Origin: JAGTRP01 sp050259815
Lineage (GTDB): Bacteria > Pseudomonadota > Gammaproteobacteria > Burkholderiales > Rhodocyclaceae
Direction of reading: 5' to 3'
DNA: 14,966 nucleotides
Assembly: GCA_050259815.1 (NCBI GenBank)
Contig: JBLNBI010000237.1
Coordinates: 1-14,966 of the forward strand
Part shown: positions 1 to 6,722 of the stretch, in pieces
How positions within the stretch are numbered: position 1 is the first letter of the stretch
How the letters are laid out: every line of letters starts with the position of its first letter
The notes under the pieces: generated by a model
Database searches by the model: none
What the model was told of the DNA's origin: nothing
The model's input: only the letters and a program-made list of their open reading frames with translations
Position numbers and translations under genes: made by a program

Positions 1-105
1 GACACCCGGACCGGGGCCACGGCCCGGGCACGGGTGGGCGAGGAATCGGAACTGGGCGAGGTCTCGGCATCCCGCCCCGCCCCTGCCGGAGGACAAACCA
101 AGTGA
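1..105 (+). CDS. C-terminal tail of an unidentified upstream gene (partial)
   Basis: An open frame of 34 codons runs from the left edge to TGA at 103-105. The encoded tail is rich in Gly, Ala, Arg and Glu and ends in AGGQTK; it shows no recognisable domain. The stop overlaps the GTG start of the next gene (GTGA at 102-105), the usual layout of translationally coupled genes. That overlap and the mostly G/C third positions are the reasons for calling it coding. By position it probably belongs to the same pilus or secretion locus, but this cannot be shown from the fragment. Other frames here are also open, so the call is moderate. Confidence 0.5.
   Translation, partial: DTRTGATARARVGEESELGEVSASRPAPAGGQTK
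88..93 (+). promoter_or_regulatory. Shine-Dalgarno GGAGGA deciding a GTG start
   Basis: GGAGGA lies 8 bases before the GTG at 102. There is no ATG nearby, and the prepilin leader begins immediately after the GTG, so this site fixes GTG as the start. It lies inside the 3' end of the preceding open frame. Confidence 0.7.
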
Positions 106-1373
106 CCCCATCCCGCCAGAAGGGAGCCGCGCTCCTCCTCACCTTTCTCCTGCTGTTCACCCTGTCCTCGGCCTACCTGGTTTCGAAACTCACCGCGAAA
201 ACCGCCCAATCCGCCGGCACTGCAACCAAGACCAACCAGGCCCTGGCCGAGGCGAAACAGGCCCTCATTGCCTGGTCCGTAGCCAATGGCACCGATTCCG
301 GCATGGCCAGGCCGGGGGAACTGCCCTGCCCCGACCGGAATGTGCCGGGTTCCGCCAACGAGGGCACAGCCGGGACTGGCGGCGTCGCCGCCTGCACCAC
401 CACAGGCAGCCGCATCGGCCGCCTGCCCTGGAAAACACTGGGACTCGCCAAGACCGTCGATGGCGCCGGGAATACCCTCTGGTATGCGGTATCACCCAAT
501 TTCCGACAGGCCAGCCAAGGCAACGAACCGCCCATCAACAGCAATACCGTTGGCACCCTGCTGGTCTATGACGCCAGCGGAACCCTGCTCACCCCTTCCG
601 GCGAGGAGGCCGCCGCAGTGATCATCGCCCCGGAGACGCCGGTGGGGGGACAAAGCCGGAACAACACGACGGCGGCGAATCAGTATCTCGAAGGGATGAC
701 GGTTAACGGCAATAGCGGCAACAATGCGAATGGCACGGGTCCATTCATCGCTGGGCCAGTGGGCGATGGGAGCAAGCTGAATGACAGAATCGTCTACATC
801 ACGGCCAGGGAATTGCTGAACGCGGTGGAGCAGCGGGTGTTCCTTGTGGCCCAAGAATTCCTCAACACCAAGAGATTCCTTCCCCCTGCTGCCCCAACAA
901 CGTGCACCGCCAACAGGGGATCCATCGCCACCGGGACTAGTTACTGTGCATACACGGCCAACTCCTGCATCGGGCGAGTTCCGGATGGAGACACCACGAT
1001 CAGCCTTTGGGGCGGCGTACCTCAATGGTTTGCCGACAATGGCTGGGGGCGCAACATGGTTTGGGCAAACGGGAACATATCGGGATGTACCAATCCCATC
1101 GTTAGCGGCACTAGCAGTTGGTCGATGGTCCTGCTTACTCCCGGCCCAAGCCTTTCCGGCACCCGCGCTGCCCCACCAACCTCGGCCACCATGCGCCTAT
1201 TCCTGGAAGACGTAGCCAACCAGGACGTATTCGCCAACGGCGCGGCCGGTGGCCCGCCGGCTTCAACTTTCACTATCCCGACGCGGGGTGGAAGCAACAA
1301 CGACAGGATGGCCTGCTACAACAAAGTTCAGACCTGCTGGAACTCCTGTGTCTCAACCCCTGCCTGCCCCTGA
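102..1373 (+). CDS. Large prepilin-like / PilX-type protein with Cys-rich C-terminus
   Basis: 423 residues from a GTG start with a strong Shine-Dalgarno. A short basic leader (MTPSRQKG, residues 1-8) precedes a hydrophobic helix (about 9-27), which looks like a type III prepilin signal cut after Gly8. The residue at mature position +5 is Leu, not the Glu of major pilins; GspK- and PilX-like minor subunits share this. After the helix come the motifs AKQALIAW, ELPCPD, GRLPW and LWYAVSPNF, a pattern I associate with a family of long pilin-like proteins of Betaproteobacteria. The middle is rich in Asn, Gly and Thr. The last 20 residues hold four cysteines (C-x7-C-x3-C-x5-C), suggesting periplasmic disulphides. 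The next gene follows after 18 bases and shares the LPCP motif. Probable role: minor pseudopilin or pilus-tip adhesin; the substrate is unknown. Confidence 0.75.
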   Translation: MTPSRQKGAALLLTFLLLFTLSSAYLVSKLTAKTAQSAGTATKTNQALAEAKQALIAWSVANGTDSGMARPGELPCPDRNVPGSANEGTAGTGGVAACTTTGSRIGRLPWKTLGLAKTVDGAGNTLWYAVSPNFRQASQGNEPPINSNTVGTLLVYDASGTLLTPSGEEAAAVIIAPETPVGGQSRNNTTAANQYLEGMTVNGNSGNNANGTGPFIAGPVGDGSKLNDRIVYITARELLNAVEQRVFLVAQEFLNTKRFLPPAAPTTCTANRGSIATGTSYCAYTANSCIGRVPDGDTTISLWGGVPQWFADNGWGRNMVWANGNISGCTNPIVSGTSSWSMVLLTPGPSLSGTRAAPPTSATMRLFLEDVANQDVFANGAAGGPPASTFTIPTRGGSNNDRMACYNKVQTCWNSCVSTPACP

Positions 1374-1391
1374 CCATCCGGAGACGACCCC

Positions 1392-2231
1392 ATGAGGACC
1401 ACCCGCGGTTTCACCCTGGTCGAAGTGGCCATCGTCATGGTCATCGTCGGACTGTTGCTTGGCGGGCTAGTATCTGGCTTCGGCACACTGCAACAGCAGC
1501 AGAAGGTGTCCGAAGCAAACACCCGCCTGGCCGACGTCCGTGAGGCCCTGCTGGGTTTCGCCAGCGCCAACGGTCGCCTCCCCTGCCCGGCAACCGCGAC
1601 CTCCAATGGCAGCGAGGTTTTCTGCACCAACGCCCTCGGCGCCTGCGGAGCGACCACAACCACACCTCAAAGCCACGGCCGCTGCAGCAATCCCTATAAC
1701 GGCTTTCTGCCTGCCGCCACACTCAACTTGTCCGGAAGCAGCGGCGGCTACCTGTTGGACGAGCGCAGAGGGGATGCCACCAACCGTATCCGGTACGCGG
1801 TCAGCGACGCCTATCCTTCCGTTATCCCTTGCAATGCCAACAATGGCACCCGGCTGGCGACGTCCTCCACGAATCTGTTCCAGGGCAGGGATGTCAAGGT
1901 CGCCTCCTGCGATCATGACGGCAACGGTGCTACGCCGGACGTCACTTTCTGGGATGTGAATGCCAACACCCTACAGGGCCTGCGGATTTGCGAGGATGCC
2001 GCCTGCAGCGTCGTTCACGCATCGAACGCCGTTGTCGTTCTGATCGCTCCGGGGCCCAATGGTGCGGGAACCGGGACCAATGAAGCGGAAAATTACAACA
2101 ACGATCGACTGTTCGTCAGCCGCCCGCCCGCCGAGACGGGTGCCACCGGCGGCGAGTTCGACGACATCGTGACCTGGATCGCTTCCACGACGCTACTCAG
2201 TCGCCTCTACCAGGCGGGCAAGCTTCCCTAG
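1392..2231 (+). CDS. Prepilin-type N-cleavage/methylation protein (large pseudopilin)
   Basis: 279 residues starting at ATG 1392, with GGAG about 9 bases upstream. The N-terminus is a classic prepilin signal: leader MRTTRG, then FTLVE with Glu at mature +5, then a long hydrophobic helix ending near residue 32. Prepilin peptidase would cut after Gly6 and N-methylate Phe7. The segment REALLGFASANGRLPCPA (residues about 51-68) parallels the ALIAW...ELPCPD segment of the preceding protein, so the two are distant relatives. The globular part has several Cys residues and an Asn/Gly/Thr-rich composition, typical of exported beta-rich pilin domains. It ends in a region like DDIVTWIASTTLLSRL. It is larger than ordinary pseudopilins (about 130-200 residues). 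It lies in one run with its neighbours: 18 bases after the first prepilin gene and 13 before the response regulator. Confidence 0.85.
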   Translation: MRTTRGFTLVEVAIVMVIVGLLLGGLVSGFGTLQQQQKVSEANTRLADVREALLGFASANGRLPCPATATSNGSEVFCTNALGACGATTTTPQSHGRCSNPYNGFLPAATLNLSGSSGGYLLDERRGDATNRIRYAVSDAYPSVIPCNANNGTRLATSSTNLFQGRDVKVASCDHDGNGATPDVTFWDVNANTLQGLRICEDAACSVVHASNAVVVLIAPGPNGAGTGTNEAENYNNDRLFVSRPPAETGATGGEFDDIVTWIASTTLLSRLYQAGKLP

Positions 2232-2244
2232 GAACCAGGCCCCC

Positions 2245-2844
2245 ATGACGCCCATTCTGGTGGTCGAGGATGATCCTGCCCTGCGCGCGCTCATCGCGGG
2301 CGCCCTCGCAAAGACCTTTGAAGTCATCGAAACAGCAAGTCGCATCGAGGCGCTGGCTGCCTTGCGCGGCAACCCGGAAATACCGGTGGCTCTCATCGAC
2401 CTGGGCCTTCCCCCGGAGTCCCACACGGCCCGGGAGGGCCTGGGAATTCTCCGGACGCTGCAGGCAGAGGGGCTGCCCGTGAAGGCCATTGTTCTCACTG
2501 GCCAGGACGAGGAAACCGCCGCCCTGGCGGCCATCCGGGAAGGCGCCTTCGACTTCCTCGGCAAACCGGCGCCCCTGGCCGCGATCACAGCCGCCATCGA
2601 ACGGGCGCTGTTCTTTGCCCGGAAGGAGCGGGAACTGGCCAACCGCGGAGTCGCCCGACTGGCCATCAGCGCCCCCCTCGGCGAGGGGCTCCGCAACGTC
2701 CGGGACGAGGTGGAGGAAAAGCTGGTCCGCCAGGTTCTCCAGAACACCGCCTTCAATGTCCACGAGGCGGCCCGGCGCCTGGGCGTAAAGCGGGAAAACG
2801 TCTATTACCTGCTGAAGAAATTCGGCATCACCCGCGATGCTTGA
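2245..2844 (+). CDS. Response regulator, receiver plus Fis-type helix-turn-helix (PrsR-like, no AAA+ domain)
   Basis: 199 residues. The receiver domain (about 1-120) has the acidic pair Asp9/Asp10, the phosphoacceptor Asp52 in LIDLGLPP, Thr85 in LTGQD and Lys107 in FLGKP. The stretch DLGLPP...EGLGIL followed by GAFDFLGKP resembles PrsR of PEP-CTERM systems and NtrC-family receivers. A linker of about 30 residues leads directly to a Fis-type helix-turn-helix (about 152-196: VRQVLQNTAFNVHEAARRLG, then ENVYYLLKKFGI). There is no sigma-54-interacting AAA+ domain: no Walker A and no GAFTGA. The architecture is therefore that of RegA/PrrA/ActR regulators. The start has AGGAA about 10 bases upstream, overlapping the preceding stop. 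The kinase gene overlaps its last 8 bases, so the two are a translationally coupled pair. Likely targets are the flanking pilin genes; this is inference. Confidence 0.88.
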   Translation: MTPILVVEDDPALRALIAGALAKTFEVIETASRIEALAALRGNPEIPVALIDLGLPPESHTAREGLGILRTLQAEGLPVKAIVLTGQDEETAALAAIREGAFDFLGKPAPLAAITAAIERALFFARKERELANRGVARLAISAPLGEGLRNVRDEVEEKLVRQVLQNTAFNVHEAARRLGVKRENVYYLLKKFGITRDA

Positions 2845-3898
2845 CCACCTGCAGGCGCTTTATCCGCACCTTATCCTGGCGGGGCTTGTCATCGGCGGCG
2901 TGCTGTTCGTGCTGCACCGGCTGGCCAGGGAGCGTGACCAGGTCGCCCTGGATCTCATTCGCGAGAACGAAGCCTTGGGCTTCGACCTCTTCCCCTTCCT
3001 TGAAGCCGCCGCCGATCGCCTGATCCTGGCCGGCTTCCAGGGCATGGCCTGGGAAGTCGACTGGTTCGGATTCACCTCCCGAGGCGGGAAAGGCGATATC
3101 AGCAACGCCTCTGCGCCCCCTTGGGAGCGGAAAATCGCCGCCCCCGACATCGTAGTGAATATCCGCCTCCATCCTGGAAAACTCACCGGCGAACGTAGAT
3201 TCCTCGCCCAGTACCTGTGCGAAACCCTCGCCCTGCTCCTGAAGACGGATGCCTGGATCAAGGCAGGCAGCGTCGCCTCGGCCCTGTCGGAATTCCAGCG
3301 CCTGACCTTGTTCCTGGGCCACGACGTCAAGAATCTCGCCCAATTCATCCGTATCGCCAGCGACCAGATCGAGACGCTGCCGGCCGAGGAAGAAAAGCAC
3401 TACCTGGAGCAGTTGCGCAGCACCCTGCCCCTCTTCCGGGAACGGAGTGAACGCATCATCCAGGCACTGACCCGAAACCAGCCCCGGGAAGGCCAACCGG
3501 CCGACATTCCCTTGGCGGCTTCCGTCGAACGTCTCTGCGCCGCCCAAGAGCTGCCGGTGCATATCACAGGGGATGCCGTTGCCAGGGTACTGCCGGCTTT
3601 CCTGGATGGCATTCTGGACAACCTGGTCCGCAACCATGACGAACATGCGCCAGGACTCCCGCTCCAGGTCGAAATCCAGGCAACCGGAAACATGACCACC
3701 ACCCGGATCATTAGCGGCAACGCTGGCCAGGCGGACCTGCTGCGCCTCTTCGAGCCCTTCTGGACCAAGTCGGCCACCGGCCTGGGGCTGGGCCTCTACC
3801 AGGCCCGGCAACTTGCCCGGGAGCAGGGCGGCAGCCTGAACGCGACCACTCGCGACGACCGGCTGTGCTTCGAGCTCAAGCTCCCCTTGGCATCCTGA
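2837..3898 (+). CDS. Membrane-anchored sensor histidine kinase (PrsK-like)
   Basis: 353 residues; ATG 2837 lies inside the regulator gene (8-base overlap). One N-terminal membrane helix (about 12-27) is followed by a basic segment and a cytosolic region of about 120 residues with no domain I can name. The phosphoacceptor motif is LGHDVKNLAQF with His162, the HDxKN form seen in PrsK rather than the common HELRTP. A dimerisation helix follows. The HATPase domain has the N box around Asn262/Asn266 (ILDNLVRN), an F box (LFEPFWTK, 304-311) and the G2 box GLGLGLYQAR (315-324). Where the G1 box DxGxG should lie the sequence is ISGNAG (292-297), lacking the Asp that normally contacts adenine. It probably phosphorylates the adjacent regulator, with this ATP-site deviation as a caveat. 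There is no obvious large periplasmic sensor domain, so the signal may be intramembrane or cytosolic. Confidence 0.85.
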   Translation: MLDHLQALYPHLILAGLVIGGVLFVLHRLARERDQVALDLIRENEALGFDLFPFLEAAADRLILAGFQGMAWEVDWFGFTSRGGKGDISNASAPPWERKIAAPDIVVNIRLHPGKLTGERRFLAQYLCETLALLLKTDAWIKAGSVASALSEFQRLTLFLGHDVKNLAQFIRIASDQIETLPAEEEKHYLEQLRSTLPLFRERSERIIQALTRNQPREGQPADIPLAASVERLCAAQELPVHITGDAVARVLPAFLDGILDNLVRNHDEHAPGLPLQVEIQATGNMTTTRIISGNAGQADLLRLFEPFWTKSATGLGLGLYQARQLAREQGGSLNATTRDDRLCFELKLPLAS

Positions 3899-3942
3899 GG
3901 AATTACAGTAAAGACCCTAGACTCCCCGCAAAGTTGCCAAGC

Positions 3943-3959
3943 GCATATATTCCATATGC
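3943..3959 (+). promoter_or_regulatory. Perfect dyad GCATAT-N5-ATATGC, candidate operator
   Basis: In the 85-base gap between the kinase and the pilin gene lies a perfect inverted repeat with 6-bp arms and a 5-bp spacer, 24 bases before the pilin ATG. It is AT-rich within GC-rich surroundings. A factor with a Fis-type dimeric helix-turn-helix, such as the regulator encoded just upstream, could bind such a site; this is inference. No convincing -35/-10 pair was found in the gap. Confidence 0.4.
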
Positions 3960-3983
3960 CTAAATAACCAAGGAAACATTCCC

Positions 3984-4652
3984 ATGCAACAACCATCCCG
4001 CAAACAGGGCGGATTCACCCTGGTGGAAATCGCCATCGTCCTGGTCATCATCGGCCTGCTGCTCGGCGGCGTGCTGAAGGGGCAGGAAATGATCGAAAAC
4101 AGCCGCGTCAAGGCAGCCGTCAATGACATCAACGGCGTCACCGCTGCCGCCAATGCCTACATGGACCGCTTTCACCGTATCGCCGGCGACGACGGCAACC
4201 AGGCAACTATCCGGGCGCGTGGCCAGAATTGGAGCGCTGCGCAAGCCGGCACAAACAATGGGGCCCTGGCCATCACCATCGCCCAGACCTTCGGCGGAGG
4301 CGGCGAGCAAAACTCCTTCTGGAGCCAACTGCGCGCATCCGGCTTTATTACCGGCGACCCCTCTCTCGCAGGAGTCAATGCCTTGCCGCGAAATCCGTGG
4401 GGCGGCCTGATGGGCGTGACCACCGACGCAACCATCATGAACGCCATGCCCGGCACCAAGATCTGCTTGTCCCAGGTTCCGGGGAAGGCGGCCATCTCTC
4501 TCGACACCCAACTCGACGACGGGAACCCGAACACTGGTACGCTCCGCGCCACCATCGGCGCCGCCGGCGCCAACACTGCACCAGGTGCAACGCCTGGAGC
4601 CGGCGTCGCCTACAACGAAGACACGATTTACAGTATCTGCCGGAGCATCTAA
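3984..4652 (+). CDS. Type IV pilin-like protein (prepilin with GFTLVE signal)
   Basis: 222 residues. The leader MQQPSRKQGG ends at Gly10; mature residues FTLVE place Glu15 at +5, followed by the hydrophobic helix IAIVLVIIGLLLGGVLKGQE. This is the clearest prepilin of the locus. The motif run GQEMIENSRVKAAVNDINGV, then AYMDRF and AGDD, is the signature of a common proteobacterial pilin subgroup. The C-terminal third contains Cys in TKICLS and YSICRSI (two residues from the end), which could form the disulphide that closes the pilin D-region. AAGGAA lies about 8 bases before the ATG. An 85-base gap with a dyad separates it from the kinase gene, suggesting its own control. It is probably the main pilin or pseudopilin of the module, exported to the inner membrane and assembled in the periplasm. 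Confidence 0.87.
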   Translation: MQQPSRKQGGFTLVEIAIVLVIIGLLLGGVLKGQEMIENSRVKAAVNDINGVTAAANAYMDRFHRIAGDDGNQATIRARGQNWSAAQAGTNNGALAITIAQTFGGGGEQNSFWSQLRASGFITGDPSLAGVNALPRNPWGGLMGVTTDATIMNAMPGTKICLSQVPGKAAISLDTQLDDGNPNTGTLRATIGAAGANTAPGATPGAGVAYNEDTIYSICRSI

Positions 4653-4667
4653 GCTCGGGAATTGCCC

Positions 4668-4699
4668 AGAGAGGGCCGCTCTGCCGGCTCTCTCTTCTT
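4668..4699. terminator. Possible intrinsic terminator between convergent genes
   Basis: AGAGAG (4668-4673) pairs with CTCTCT (4688-4693). Inner GGC/GCC pairing is possible with a two-base bulge, and the pyrimidine run CTTCTT follows. It lies between the stop of the pilin gene (+) and the stop of the antiporter gene (-), where a terminator is expected. The stem is imperfect and the tail is not pure T, so confidence is low. Confidence 0.4.
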
Positions 4700-4717
4700 G
4701 CAGCTCTTCTACCGAAG

Positions 4718-6670
4718 CTACGTCTTCAGCAATTTCCCGTCCGCCGCCGCCAGACTCTCCGGCGGCCCCAGCAGCACCACCACATCCCCCTCCCGCAACA
4801 CCGTTTCCGGCACCGGCTCCACGGCCCGGATGCCGCGCCGGCGGATGGCGCTCACCTCGCAGCCCAGCTTAGCGATATCCAGCTCCGCCAGGGTCTTGCC
4901 GATGCCAGCCGATCCGGCCGAGAGCCAGACGGAATGGAGCCGCGGCTGGTCGTCCTCGTCGGCCTCCGTGTCCGATAGCCCATGGAAGAACCCCCGCAGG
5001 AGCTTGTAACGCTGGGAACGGGCGTCCCGGACGCGGCGCAGCACCCGATTGAGGGGCACGCCGACCAGCACCAGGGCGTGGGAAGCGAGCATCAGGCTCG
5101 CCTCCAGGGATTCCGGCACCACTTCCGCCGCGCCGGCCTTGGTCAGGCGGCCCATGTCCCGCTCATCCCGGGTGCGGACCACCACCGGCAGTTCGGGGCG
5201 AAGTTCGTGGACGTGATGGAGGATTTTTTCGGAAGCCTGGGTGTCGGCCACCGCCACCACGACCACGCTGGCCCGCGTCAACCCCGCCGCAGTCAGGCTT
5301 TCCCGCCGGGTGGCGTCGCCGAAGACGACGTTCTCGCCGGCGGCGGAGGCTTCCCGCACCCGGTCCGGGTCCAGGTCCAGCGCTACCCACTCGACCCCTT
5401 CCTGCCCCATGAAGCGGGCCAGGTGCTGGCCGCTGCGGCCGAAGCCGCAGATGATGGCGTGCTTCTCGGTGCCCATGGTCTGGGCGGCGATCCGGGTGAG
5501 CTGCATGGAGCGCATCAGCCATTCGCTGGCCACGAAGCGCATGACGATCTTTTCGCTGTAATGGACGATGAAGGGCGCCACCAGCATGGAAAGCACCAGG
5601 GCGGTGAGGACCGCCTGCTCCACTAGCCGGGGCATGCGCCCTACTTCGCCGAGGAGCACGAAGCCGAATTCGCCGCCGGCCGCCAGCCACAGGGCCGCCC
5701 GGATGGCGTTGCCGGGGGATGCCCCCAGCCGCCAGGACAGCAACCCGACGATGGTGCCCTTCGCCAGCAGCAGGGCGGCCAGGACGCCGAGGACCAGAGC
5801 CCAGTGCTGGAACAGGATCTGCATATCCAGCTTGACGCCGATGGTGACGAAGAAGAGCCCCATCAGCACGTCGCGGAAGGGCTGGATGTCCTCCTCCACC
5901 TGAAGCTTGTACTCAGTTTCCGAAATCAGCATGCCGGCCACGAAGGCGCCCAAGGCCAGGGAGAGGCCGGCCCATTCGGTAATCTGCGCCAGCCCCAGGG
6001 TAATGAGCAGCACATTGAGGACGAACACCTCGGAAGACTTGGCCCGGGCCACGAAGTGGAACCACCGGCGCATGAAATGCTGGCCGAAGTAGAGGATCAC
6101 CGCCAGCACCGCCACCGCCTTCAGGAGCGCGACGCCCAGGAGGGCCGCCAGCTTCTCGGGAGGCTGGGACAGGGAGGGAATGAGCACCAGCAAAGGCACC
6201 ACGGCCAGGTCCTGGAAGAGGAGCACGCCGATGATGTCCCGGCCGTGGGGCGAATCGAGCTGCATGCGCTCGGCCAGGAGCTTGGAGAGCACGGCGGTAG
6301 ACGACATGGCCAGCACCCCACCCAGGGCGATGCCCAACTGCCACGAAAGCCCGAGTACCAGAACCAGCCCCGCCACAACCGCCATTGTGATGAGCACCTG
6401 GAGCAGCCCCAGCCCGAACACGATGCGCTTCATGGCGTAGAGCTTGGGCAGGGAGAACTCCAGGCCGATGGAGAACATCAGAAACACAACGCCGAACTCG
6501 GCCAAGTGTTGGGCCTGGGCCATGTTGCCCAGGAGGTTCAAGGCGTGGGGCCCGATCAGCCCGCCCACCAGGAGATAACCGAGGATGGGCGGCAGGTTGA
6601 GCCGGCGGAAAAGGACCACGGCCAGAACCGACGCGCCAAGCAGGACGAGGACGAGGAACAGGGTGTTCAA
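4718..6670 (-). CDS. CPA2 family monovalent cation:proton antiporter (Kef-type) with RCK module
   Basis: 650 residues. Residues 1 to about 390 form a series of about 12-13 membrane helices with Na+/H+-exchanger-family motifs: FRRLNLPPILGYLLVG, GPHAL, FLMFSIGLEFSL, MSSTAVLSKLL, LFQDLAVVPLLVL and LALGAFVAGMLIS. From residue 403 a Rossmann RCK_N (TrkA-N) domain begins (CGFGRSGQHLA, GxGxxG, with acidic ALDLD at the end of strand 2). An RCK_C-like domain ends the protein (about 575-648: LAELDIAKLGCEVSAIRR, EGDVVVLLG). The family exchanges K+ or Na+ for H+ across the inner membrane; whether this one is glutathione-gated like KefB/KefC cannot be told. The start must be TTG at 6670: upstream there is an in-frame stop and no ATG or GTG, and homologues begin with the same hydrophobic residues. 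No Shine-Dalgarno is visible. Divergent from kdsD. Confidence 0.9.
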   Translation of the reverse strand: MNTLFLVLVLLGASVLAVVLFRRLNLPPILGYLLVGGLIGPHALNLLGNMAQAQHLAEFGVVFLMFSIGLEFSLPKLYAMKRIVFGLGLLQVLITMAVVAGLVLVLGLSWQLGIALGGVLAMSSTAVLSKLLAERMQLDSPHGRDIIGVLLFQDLAVVPLLVLIPSLSQPPEKLAALLGVALLKAVAVLAVILYFGQHFMRRWFHFVARAKSSEVFVLNVLLITLGLAQITEWAGLSLALGAFVAGMLISETEYKLQVEEDIQPFRDVLMGLFFVTIGVKLDMQILFQHWALVLGVLAALLLAKGTIVGLLSWRLGASPGNAIRAALWLAAGGEFGFVLLGEVGRMPRLVEQAVLTALVLSMLVAPFIVHYSEKIVMRFVASEWLMRSMQLTRIAAQTMGTEKHAIICGFGRSGQHLARFMGQEGVEWVALDLDPDRVREASAAGENVVFGDATRRESLTAAGLTRASVVVVAVADTQASEKILHHVHELRPELPVVVRTRDERDMGRLTKAGAAEVVPESLEASLMLASHALVLVGVPLNRVLRRVRDARSQRYKLLRGFFHGLSDTEADEDDQPRLHSVWLSAGSAGIGKTLAELDIAKLGCEVSAIRRRGIRAVEPVPETVLREGDVVVLLGPPESLAAADGKLLKT

Positions 6671-6722
6671 GGGAGGGGGGCGAACTCGGGTATACTCCGA
6701 TCATCATAATCGTATCAACCGC
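6671..6722. promoter_or_regulatory. Divergent promoter region between the antiporter and kdsD
   Basis: Only 52 bases separate the two divergent starts. On the - strand, TTGATA (complement of 6713-6718) and TATACC (complement of 6689-6694) are 18 bases apart, a fair sigma-70 promoter for the antiporter that would give a leader of only about 10 bases. On the + strand, TATACT (6691-6696) could be a -10 for kdsD but lacks a good -35. The two -10-like elements overlap in the palindrome GTATAC. Neither gene shows a clear Shine-Dalgarno. Confidence 0.35.

Noticed and set aside
2828..3811. 327-codon open frame on the - strand
   Set aside because: It is antisense to the histidine kinase, which has recognisable H, N, F and G2 boxes; the reverse product has no motif.
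102..4652. Integrative element or genomic island carrying the pilin locus
   Set aside because: No integrase, transposase, tRNA-end repeat or direct repeat is visible. Slightly lower GC and Asn-rich composition of the prepilins is common in exported proteins.
4668..4699. Strong bidirectional terminator
   Set aside because: The stem has only six clean base pairs plus a bulged extension, and the tail is CTTCTT; kept only as a low-confidence feature.
5804..6709. 301-codon open frame on the + strand
   Set aside because: It lies opposite the antiporter gene. Its product is rich in His, Gln, Glu and Gly without membrane or domain features, a typical GC-rich shadow.
6585..6722. Upstream extension of kdsD to ATG 6585
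   Set aside because: It would overlap the divergent antiporter gene by about 85 bases and add an Arg/Thr-rich segment not found in KdsD; Met at 6723 matches the family's start.
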